Shown piece by piece: positions 7,112 to 13,266 of a stretch of DNA of 17,582 bases. The notes below the pieces were generated by a model. That model made no database searches, had not been told where the DNA came from, and worked only from the letters and a program-made list of their open reading frames with translations. A program made the translations under genes and the position numbers. The DNA comes from Acholeplasmatales bacterium. GTDB lineage: Bacteria > Bacillota_I > Bacilli_A > Acholeplasmatales > Anaeroplasmataceae. The stretch spans positions 1 through 17,582 of the forward strand of contig JAEELC010000167.1 of NCBI GenBank assembly GCA_016288675.1, in the 5' to 3' direction. Numbering within the stretch: position 1 is the stretch's first letter; every line of letters starts with the position of its first letter.

Positions 7112-7140
7112 ATTATATAGGTTAAATATAATATTTTCAA
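7112..7140 (-). promoter_or_regulatory. Promoter of the yqeG-yqeH-yqeK-rsfS operon
   Basis: Minus strand: TTGAAA (7140-7135), 17 bp, perfect TATAAT (7117-7112). It starts immediately after the greA terminator. Transcription would start at about 7104-7107, right at or just before an ATG (7107), so the mRNA is nearly leaderless. Confidence 0.75.
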
Positions 7141-7141
7141 G

Positions 7142-7170
7142 AAAAAAAGGATTAGAATAAAATCTAATCC
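7142..7170 (-). terminator. greA intrinsic terminator
   Basis: Minus strand: stem GGATTAGA/TCTAATCC (8 bp, 7149-7156 with 7163-7170), 6-nt loop, then seven T (7148-7142). It begins 16 nt beyond the greA stop codon. Confidence 0.85.
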
Positions 7171-7186
7171 AATTTAAACAAAACAA

Positions 7187-7666
7187 TTAGTTATTAGATA
7201 CTTCTTTAATAGTAACGCTAATAGTACCACGTGGAGCGATAACTTTAACAGTATCACCCTTCTTATGACCTAATACAGCCTTACCAAATGGAGAAGCATT
7301 TGAAAGTTTCTTAGCATCGATATCAGCTTCTACTGAACCAACGATTTGGTACTTTTCTTCAACTAATCCCTTAGGTCCTTCATATGATAATACAACATAT
7401 TTACCATTTTGAACCTTGTCAGAATTGTCTAACTTAATGATAACAGCAGTCTTTAAAATTTCTTTAATTTCTTGAAGTCTACCATTTAAACGAGCTTGTT
7501 CATCACGAGCAGCATCGTAGTCAGCGTTTTCTGATAAGTCACCTTGTGAACGAGCTTCTTGTAAAGCTTGAACGTTTGCAGGGATTAATACATTATTTAA
7601 ATTATCTAGTTCTTGTTCTAGTTGCTTCTTATATTCCTCAGTAATTTCATGTTTATTTGTTTGCAT
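7187..7666 (-). CDS. greA: Transcription elongation factor GreA
   Basis: A 159-residue protein, the normal length. GreA enters the secondary channel of RNA polymerase and stimulates cleavage of backtracked RNA. The N-terminal coiled coil (about 8-75) carries the tip acids Asp43 and Glu46 in QGDLSENADYDAARDEQ, which hold the catalytic magnesium. The C-terminal FKBP-like domain contains SPFGKAVLGHKKGDTV. ATG 7666 is preceded by AGGAGG at 8 nt spacing, the strongest ribosome binding site in the window, which fits an abundant protein. It has its own promoter and terminator. As in Bacillus subtilis (yrrN-yrrO-udk-greA), it lies just downstream of the trhP pair, here with a metallopeptidase gene in the place of udk. 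Confidence 0.97.
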   Translation of the reverse strand: MQTNKHEITEEYKKQLEQELDNLNNVLIPANVQALQEARSQGDLSENADYDAARDEQARLNGRLQEIKEILKTAVIIKLDNSDKVQNGKYVVLSYEGPKGLVEEKYQIVGSVEADIDAKKLSNASPFGKAVLGHKKGDTVKVIAPRGTISVTIKEVSNN

Positions 7667-7694
7667 AAATGAAACCTCCTAAATTCGCTATCTA

Positions 7695-7723
7695 ATTATA
7701 CAATAAAAATTTAAAAATATAAA
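7695..7723 (-). promoter_or_regulatory. Candidate greA promoter
   Basis: Minus strand: perfect TATAAT (7700-7695) with a weak -35, TTTATA (7723-7718), at 17 bp. Transcription would start near 7688, about 20 nt before the start codon. No hairpin terminator is seen between the upstream metallopeptidase gene and this promoter, so read-through from the ftsY operon into greA is possible. Confidence 0.5.
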
Positions 7724-7732
7724 GGGGTTAAA

Positions 7733-8419
7733 TTAATAACAGTCATTATATTTAATCATTCTTAATTCATGCTGAATTTTTTTTGCATTTGCAAACTTTT
7801 CTTCATATAATTTATAAAAATTAGCGCTATGATTTGCATATACAAAATGACAAAATTCATGATATAAAACACTTTTTATATATAATTTATCATATTTTGC
7901 TAGTTTAACATTTAAAACTATTAAGTTCTTCTTTATCCAGCATTTACCAAAATAAGTGTTAACATCCACATAAGATATTTCAGGAATATTATAATATACA
8001 TCACTAAAATCTCTTAATGCAGTAGTAAAAATACTATCTATATATAGCTTAAGCTCATGAGCATAAAACTCATCTATCAGATGCTTTATAAAGCGTTTAG
8101 AATCTACATGTGTATGTATTATAAAATTATTACCACTAATATCAATTTTATAATTATAGTCATCAACTATAACAACTTTATATTCCTTACCAAAAAAATG
8201 AATAGTATCACTTTTTATTTCAGGCTTTTTAGCGCGAAGTAAAAATTTATAAAGTCTATCTTCATCAGTTTTAAATAATTTGTCTAAATACACTAAATCA
8301 CGTTTAGTTCTTAATATTACAAATAACTTATCATCTTTATATTTAAAATAAGTATTTTTATTTTTAGGTTTAAAAATGATTTCATAATTGACTGTAATAT
8401 CTTTAATCTTCCTTTGCAT
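7733..8419 (-). CDS. YgjP-like (DUF45) zinc metallopeptidase-fold protein
   Basis: A 228-residue protein of the YgjP-like/DUF45 family, related to the M48 and SprT metallopeptidase folds. The zinc motif HEFCH is at 187-191 with the third ligand His197 in NHSANFY, the expected spacing. The block before it, VDVNTYFGKCWIKKNLIVLNVKL, corresponds to the family's 'SRWGSC..i.lN..L', but the conserved Arg-Trp are replaced by Tyr-Phe, so the protein is divergent. There is no signal peptide or membrane segment. ATG 8419 has GAGGT (8426-8430) as ribosome binding site and overlaps the trhP2 end by 17 nt, so it belongs to the same operon. The function of the family is not firmly known; a protease role is likely but not shown. 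Confidence 0.82.
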   Translation of the reverse strand: MQRKIKDITVNYEIIFKPKNKNTYFKYKDDKLFVILRTKRDLVYLDKLFKTDEDRLYKFLLRAKKPEIKSDTIHFFGKEYKVVIVDDYNYKIDISGNNFIIHTHVDSKRFIKHLIDEFYAHELKLYIDSIFTTALRDFSDVYYNIPEISYVDVNTYFGKCWIKKNLIVLNVKLAKYDKLYIKSVLYHEFCHFVYANHSANFYKLYEEKFANAKKIQHELRMIKYNDCY

Positions 8420-9599
8420 CAGTTAACCTCAAAATATCGTAAGGTTTTGCGCTATATGGACTCTTAATATATACAATATCACGTGGATGGTTTGCACATT
8501 CAATTGGTTCAAACTTATCATTTAAGATTTCGTTAATTGTAAAATATTTATCTCCCTCAGGAGTAAATAATACAACATTAACATTATTATCAAAATAATT
8601 TCTTACATCAAGCTTAATATAACCTTTATCAGCATCATAATCTAAAACTGTACCAATAAAATCTTGAGTAGCTTTTTCTTTAAACAAATCATATAATTGT
8701 TCATTTACAGTAGTCATACCCTTTAAGAAACCAATTGAAGTTTCTCTATTTTCAGCTTTTGAAATTTCATCAATATATTGGTTAATATTTTTAATATCAC
8801 CAGTTTCATAATATTCATCAATAGCTTTTCTATATGCTCTTACAATAGTTGCAATATAATGTAAAGACTTCATTCTACCTTCAATCTTAAAGGAATCAAT
8901 ACCAGTTTCAAGATATTCTTTTAAAACAGGCATAGAACACATATCCTTTGATGACATAGCAAAGAAATCGTCCTTGTTAATCTTTTCACCATTTACATAT
9001 AGATTATAATTCCATCTACAAGAATGAGCACATCCACCACGGTTAGCATCACGGTTAGTCATATTATTTGATAACATACATCTACCGCTATATGAAACAC
9101 ACATACCACCATGAATAAATGATTCAATATCTACATTACAATTTTCTTTAATCTCTTTAATAGATTTTAAATCTAATTCTCTTCCTAAAACAACTCTTTG
9201 AACGCCAAGGCTTTCCCAGAATTTAACCATTGAAGAATTTATAGTAGATTCTTGGGTTGATACATGACATTCCATCTTAGTTTTTAATACTTCTGTAATA
9301 ATTAATGGAGAAGCACAAATAATAGCATCTACACCAGCATCCTCAAGAGCATGTAAATATTCTCTTACCTCATAAACATCAATTTCATGTGGCAAGATAT
9401 TACATGTAACATGAATTTTAGCGTTATGCTCATGTGCAAATCTACATCCTTCTTTAATATCATAAATAGTAAAGTTAGATGCACGAGCACGTAAGCTAAA
9501 TCTTAAACCACCAATAAATACAGCATCAGCACCATAAAGTACTGCTACTTTTAATTTTTCTAAATCTCCAGCAGGAGCAAGTAATTCAACCTTACGCAT
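8403..9599 (-). CDS. trhP2: U32 family tRNA hydroxylation protein, large subunit (TrhP2/YrrO)
   Basis: A 398-residue protein labelled 'collagenase-like peptidase U32'; YrrO/TrhP members actually take part in 5-hydroxyuridine formation at wobble position 34 of tRNAs, using prephenate. The signature FIHGGMCVSYSGRC is complete, followed by RDANRGGCAHSCRW. Candidate iron-sulfur cysteines are Cys167, Cys174, Cys190 and Cys221, with Cys194 nearby. The N-terminal TIM-barrel start ELLAPAGDLEKLKVAV is typical. ATG 9599 is chosen over ATG 9629 because AAAGGAG sits 7 nt before it. The start overlaps the trhP1 stop by 8 nt (ATGCGTAA). Length fits the Bacillus YrrO (about 420) rather than the longer RlhA form. 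The order trhP1-trhP2 and closeness to greA support this identity. Confidence 0.9.
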   Translation of the reverse strand: MRKVELLAPAGDLEKLKVAVLYGADAVFIGGLRFSLRARASNFTIYDIKEGCRFAHEHNAKIHVTCNILPHEIDVYEVREYLHALEDAGVDAIICASPLIITEVLKTKMECHVSTQESTINSSMVKFWESLGVQRVVLGRELDLKSIKEIKENCNVDIESFIHGGMCVSYSGRCMLSNNMTNRDANRGGCAHSCRWNYNLYVNGEKINKDDFFAMSSKDMCSMPVLKEYLETGIDSFKIEGRMKSLHYIATIVRAYRKAIDEYYETGDIKNINQYIDEISKAENRETSIGFLKGMTTVNEQLYDLFKEKATQDFIGTVLDYDADKGYIKLDVRNYFDNNVNVVLFTPEGDKYFTINEILNDKFEPIECANHPRDIVYIKSPYSAKPYDILRLTDAKED

Positions 9600-10464
9600 T
9601 ATATTTCTCCTTTTGGTATACAGTATCATTTAATTTAAATCCTTCTTCAAATTTTAAATCAAATGAATTAATAATATTTAAAGCCTCATCTAAGCTAATT
9701 AAATTATTTAAATATTTAGAATATGCTTCAACACACTTAATAAATATATTTGAATCTAAGAAGATATTATCCATAAAGATATATTTGGGATTAATAGCTT
9801 TTAAATCAGATAAATAATCGATTAAATAACTTCTAAATAAAATTGTACCACGATTTCCTTCATAGATATGATAGAAATCTTCTCTCTTTTCTTCCTTAAG
9901 GAAGGAATTTAATGGAGAGTTTTCAAAATTAAGATTATCATGTTCCTTATATAAAGAAATCAAATGGCGTTTAGAATGGAACATTTGATGATAGCCAAAT
10001 GCTTGCATCCACATATTATTGTTATTTAATTTGGAAATATTAATCATATCTGTTACAGGAATTTCTAAAGAAATAGCTGTACTTAACATATTTTGATTTA
10101 AATAGAATGCTAAATCATCATGATTTGTAATTAGAGTTGTAGGATTATATACACCTCTATTTTCAATTCCATTTTCCTTTAAAACTTGATGTACACCTAA
10201 ATCAATATATAGATAATAAACATCTAAGTTTTTAAAATTTTCTAAAAAGGATCTTAAATGTTCTATATCTTTATTTTCCATCATACAAGATAGATCAATA
10301 AACATCTTTAAATTTCCTTTTTGATTATAAATTTCAAGTAATTCAGCTACATCATAAGCTTTATTATAAAACGAAGAAAAGTCGTTTGTATAAACGACTA
10401 TTCCTTCGCAATAATTTTGTAAAGTTTTGATTTCGCTAATTTCTTTTAATGAAGCTATTAACAT
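9592..10464 (-). CDS. trhP1: U32-like partner protein (TrhP1/YrrN-like)
   Basis: A 290-residue protein similar in layout to the shorter Bacillus U32 protein YrrN (TrhP1). It has a barrel-type N-terminus (MLIASLKEISEIKTL), SLEIPVTD (132-139) at the place of the large subunit's GRELDL, and GYHQMFHSKRHLISL (157-171) at the place of FIHGGMCVSYSGRC. The cysteine cluster is absent; Cys occurs only at three scattered positions. It may therefore act as a non-iron partner of TrhP2. ATG 10464 is used because AAGGTGG lies 8 nt upstream; a GTG at 10476 is possible but would include that site. It follows ffh by 16 nt. The identity rests on gene order, length and these motifs; sequence similarity is modest. 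Confidence 0.72.
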   Translation of the reverse strand: MLIASLKEISEIKTLQNYCEGIVVYTNDFSSFYNKAYDVAELLEIYNQKGNLKMFIDLSCMMENKDIEHLRSFLENFKNLDVYYLYIDLGVHQVLKENGIENRGVYNPTTLITNHDDLAFYLNQNMLSTAISLEIPVTDMINISKLNNNNMWMQAFGYHQMFHSKRHLISLYKEHDNLNFENSPLNSFLKEEKREDFYHIYEGNRGTILFRSYLIDYLSDLKAINPKYIFMDNIFLDSNIFIKCVEAYSKYLNNLISLDEALNIINSFDLKFEEGFKLNDTVYQKEKYNA

Positions 10465-10480
10465 AAGCTTTACCACCTTA

Positions 10481-11896
10481 CTAAATTCTAAAGTTACCTT
10501 TACCTTTTCCTTTACCCTTGTGTTGGCTCATTCCCATTCCGCTAAAGTTACCATTTTGTAAATTAGAAGCCATACGTTGCATATCAGTTTCACTCATACT
10601 TTGCATACGCTTCATAGTCTTAACTTGTTGGTCTAAGGCTTCACGTAATCTATTAACTTCAGTAACTGTTCTACCGCTACCTTTAGCAATACGTTCTCTA
10701 CGGCTTGCACTTGAATTAATTAAAGAAGGATTCTTTCTTTCTTCTTCAGTCATTGATTTAATAATGCATTCCATTTGATCAAATGCTTTATCATCAATTT
10801 GACTAGCAGCTTGTTTAACTTGCTTTAATCCAGGTAAGAATCCTAAAATCTTAGATATAGAACCCATACGCTTAATCATTTTAAATTGCTTTAAAAGATC
10901 ATTATAATTAAACTTACCGCTCATTAGCTTTTCAGTCATATTCATCATTTCATCTTCATCAACATTTTCTGTAACAGTGTCGATTAAAGATAAAACATCA
11001 CCCATACCTAGAATTCTATCAGCAAGTCTATCTGGATGGAAAATTTCTACTGCATCTAGCTTTTCACCTGTAGACATTAATTTGATAGGAATACCTGTAA
11101 TATGTTTAATAGATAATGCTGCACCACCACGAGTGTCACCATCCATCTTAGTTAAAATAACACCTGTAAGCTTTAATTGCTCATTGAATGACTTAGCAAT
11201 ATTTACAGCGTCTTGACCAGTCATTGCGTCAACAGTAAGTAATGTTTCAGTAGGACGAGCAATTTCTTGTACACGAATTAATTCAGCCATTAAAGCTTCA
11301 TCAATATGTAAACGACCAGCTGTGTCAATAATGATTAAATCAGCACCTTGTCTTTGTGCTTCTTTTAAACCTTCAGTTACAATCTTTTCAGGCTTTTCAT
11401 TAGCTCCCATTTCAAAAACTGGAACACTAATAGATTTACCTAAAGTAACAAGTTGGTCAATAGCAGCAGGACGGTAAATGTCTGCAGCAATTAAGAATGG
11501 CTTCTTATTAGCTTTTTTTCTATAAAATAGTGCCATCTTACCACAAGCAGTTGTTTTACCAGCACCTTGTAAACCACATGTCATAATAACAGTAGGTTTA
11601 TTAGATTCAAATATAACTTCGCTTGTTTCATCACCTAAAGTTTTTCTAAGTTCTTCACGAACAATCTTAACTACTTCTTGTCCTGGATTTAAACCTTTAA
11701 GAATCTTTTCACCTAAAGCTTTTTCCTTAACACCATTTAAGAATTCACGAACAACCTTAAAGTTAACGTCAGCTTCAAGTAAACTAATACGAACCTCTTT
11801 TAACATTTCATCAATGTCTTTTTCATCTAGTCTACCTTTTCCTGTTACTCTACGTAACGCCATTTGTAATCTGCTTGATAAGCCGTCAAATGCCAT
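10481..11896 (-). CDS. ffh: Signal recognition particle GTPase Ffh (SRP54)
   Basis: A 471-residue protein that binds signal sequences and the 4.5S/6S SRP RNA and delivers ribosomes to FtsY. The N domain helix bundle (about 1-95) is followed by the G domain: G1 GLQGAGKTT (108-116), G3 DTAGRLH (191-197), G4 TKMD (249-252) and the family-typical DGDTRGGAAL. The M domain (from about 300) has the finger-loop region ILGFLPGLKQ and the RNA-binding part SASRRERIAKGSGRTVTEVN. The C-terminus ends in a Met- and Gly-rich tail with KGKGKGKG. ATG 11896 is set by GAGGAG at 7 nt and starts 4 nt after the ylxM stop; an ATG at 11911 would contain that site. It is the third gene of ftsY-ylxM-ffh. Confidence 0.97.
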   Translation of the reverse strand: MAFDGLSSRLQMALRRVTGKGRLDEKDIDEMLKEVRISLLEADVNFKVVREFLNGVKEKALGEKILKGLNPGQEVVKIVREELRKTLGDETSEVIFESNKPTVIMTCGLQGAGKTTACGKMALFYRKKANKKPFLIAADIYRPAAIDQLVTLGKSISVPVFEMGANEKPEKIVTEGLKEAQRQGADLIIIDTAGRLHIDEALMAELIRVQEIARPTETLLTVDAMTGQDAVNIAKSFNEQLKLTGVILTKMDGDTRGGAALSIKHITGIPIKLMSTGEKLDAVEIFHPDRLADRILGMGDVLSLIDTVTENVDEDEMMNMTEKLMSGKFNYNDLLKQFKMIKRMGSISKILGFLPGLKQVKQAASQIDDKAFDQMECIIKSMTEEERKNPSLINSSASRRERIAKGSGRTVTEVNRLREALDQQVKTMKRMQSMSETDMQRMASNLQNGNFSGMGMSQHKGKGKGKGNFRI

Positions 11897-11900
11897 ATAA

Positions 11901-12206
11901 TCACTCCTCAATAATTTTATTAATGATTTGTTTTACTTCATCTAAATCATCACACTTTAGAGCATTTTCTAAAGCCTTATTTTTACTTAAAATATGTAAT
12001 TTATCTTCATACTTGTCTAAAGCATCACAAGATTTCTTAATTGCATCAAAGCATGCATTTCTTGAAACATTGTGATTATCAGCAATTTCTTGTAAGGAAT
12101 AATCAAATAAATAATATTCTTCAAAATATTCCTTCTTTTTATCTGTTAATAAGCTTTTATAGACATCATAAAGTTCAATATACTTTTCTCTATCTCTTAT
12201 TTCCAT
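11901..12206 (-). CDS. ylxM: YlxM, SRP-associated helix-turn-helix protein
   Basis: A 101-residue protein with the YlxM/p13-like helix-turn-helix fold. The segment LYDVYKSLLTDKKKEYFEEYYLFDYSLQEIADNHNVSRNACFDAIKK matches the family core 'LLTeKQ..y..lYy..DlSL.EIAe...vSRqAvyD.IKR'. YlxM is almost always encoded next to ffh and ftsY. In Streptococcus it stimulates SRP GTPase activity and binds the SRP RNA. The start is uncertain. ATG 12206 (MEIRDREKYI) fits family alignments best and overlaps the ftsY end by 17 nt; ATG 12212 adds two residues. Longer forms reading back to 12257 look unlikely. No good ribosome binding site is seen, so translation is probably coupled to ftsY. The C-terminal half is helical and acidic. 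The stop is UGA. Confidence 0.9.
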   Translation of the reverse strand: MEIRDREKYIELYDVYKSLLTDKKKEYFEEYYLFDYSLQEIADNHNVSRNACFDAIKKSCDALDKYEDKLHILSKNKALENALKCDDLDEVKQIINKIIEE

Positions 12207-13173
12207 TTTCATCAAAGAAATCGGCAAATAGACCGTATAGATATTGTTCAATATCAAATACTTCTAAATCACCCATTTTCTCTCCAAGTCCAATAAATTT
12301 AATAGGGATACCTAATTGATCTCTAATAGCTAGAACAATTCCACCCTTTGCAGTACCATCAAGCTTAGTTAAAATTACACCTGAAACATTTGTGATTTCA
12401 GCAAAAGCTTTAGCTTGAATCATACCATTTTGACCAGTAGTAGCGTCAATTGTAAGTAAAGTTTCAACAGGATTACCTGGTGCAACCTCACCGATAACCT
12501 TATTTACCTTTTGAAGCTCAGCCATTAAATTAGCTTTATTTTGTAATCTACCAGCTGTATCACATAAAACTAAATCATAGCCTTCTTGCTTAGCTTTAGT
12601 AATAGCATCATACATAACGCTTGAAGGATCACTTCCAGCATTTTTAGCTACGATATCTACACCAACTCTTTTAGCCCATTCAGCAAGCTGTTCAATAGCA
12701 CCAGCTCTAAAAGTATCACCAGCAGCTAGTAAAACTTTATAACCTTGTTCTTTATACATATGAGCTATCTTAGCAATTGAAGTAGTTTTACCTACTCCAT
12801 TAACACCAACAAATAATACAACATTAAGATTTTCCTTCTTAACATTTAAGTTAGCATTAACAACTTCACCCTTTAGATAAATTTCAAACATCTTATCAAT
12901 AATAATTTCAGATAAAACACTTGGATCTGTGATATTTTTATTTTTAACTTCATCCTTTAATTCATCAATAAAATTAACAACAGTTTCAACACCAATATCA
13001 GCCATGATGAAGATTTCTTCTAAAGAATCAAATAAATCATCATCAATTTTATTTTTTCCATCTAATACTTCTTTTAAAGTAGCAAATGCTCCTTCACGAG
13101 TCTTAAATAAACCTAATTTATATTTTTCTGATTTCGATTTATCTTTATGCTTAAATAAGGAAAAAAATCCCAT
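12190..13173 (-). CDS. ftsY: SRP receptor GTPase FtsY
   Basis: A 327-residue membrane-associated receptor for SRP. The start ATG 13173 has GGAGGT at 6 nt spacing; a longer frame from 13209 would include that site and is rejected. The N-terminus MGFFSLFKHKDKSKSEKYK is a short amphipathic, basic membrane-contact helix, and the long acidic A domain of Escherichia coli FtsY is absent, as usual in Bacillota. The NG domain is complete: G1 GVNGVGKTT (123-131), DTFRAGAIEQL (153-163), G3 DTAG (205-208) and G4 TKLD (269-272). It is the first gene of the operon ftsY-ylxM-ffh-trhP1-trhP2-YgjP-like, from a strong promoter placed directly behind the topA terminator. Confidence 0.97.
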   Translation of the reverse strand: MGFFSLFKHKDKSKSEKYKLGLFKTREGAFATLKEVLDGKNKIDDDLFDSLEEIFIMADIGVETVVNFIDELKDEVKNKNITDPSVLSEIIIDKMFEIYLKGEVVNANLNVKKENLNVVLFVGVNGVGKTTSIAKIAHMYKEQGYKVLLAAGDTFRAGAIEQLAEWAKRVGVDIVAKNAGSDPSSVMYDAITKAKQEGYDLVLCDTAGRLQNKANLMAELQKVNKVIGEVAPGNPVETLLTIDATTGQNGMIQAKAFAEITNVSGVILTKLDGTAKGGIVLAIRDQLGIPIKFIGLGEKMGDLEVFDIEQYLYGLFADFFDENGNKR

Positions 13174-13199
13174 AGAAATACCTCCAAAATATTCTCTTA

Positions 13200-13228
13200 A
13201 TTTTACCATATATAGCGACTCTTTTCAA
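13200..13228 (-). promoter_or_regulatory. Promoter of the ftsY operon
   Basis: Minus strand: TTGAAA (13228-13223), 17 bp, TAAAAT (13205-13200) with an upstream TGG giving an extended -10. The -35 box starts 7 bp after the end of the topA terminator's T tract. Confidence 0.78.
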
Positions 13229-13235
13229 ACGATAG

Positions 13236-13266
13236 AAAAAAGAAATATGGAAAAATCCATATTTCT
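13236..13266 (-). terminator. topA intrinsic terminator, overlapping its stop codon
   Basis: Minus strand: 11-bp stem AGAAATATGGA/TCCATATTTCT (13266-13256 with 13251-13241), a 4-nt loop, then five or six T. The stem begins at the second base of the topA stop codon (13267-13265). Confidence 0.85.

Noticed and set aside
10497..10522. Short tandem repeat in the 3' end of ffh
   Set aside because: It simply encodes the Lys-Gly repeats of the Ffh C-terminal tail, which is common in this family.
10518..10778. Open frame on the plus strand opposite the ffh 3' part
   Set aside because: Antisense to a clear conserved gene, no ribosome binding site or promoter, sequence is the mirror of ffh codon use.
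13174..13209. Longer FtsY N-terminus starting at 13209
   Set aside because: The extra 12 codons contain the GGAGGT ribosome binding site and part of the leader behind the promoter; ATG 13173 is the proper start.
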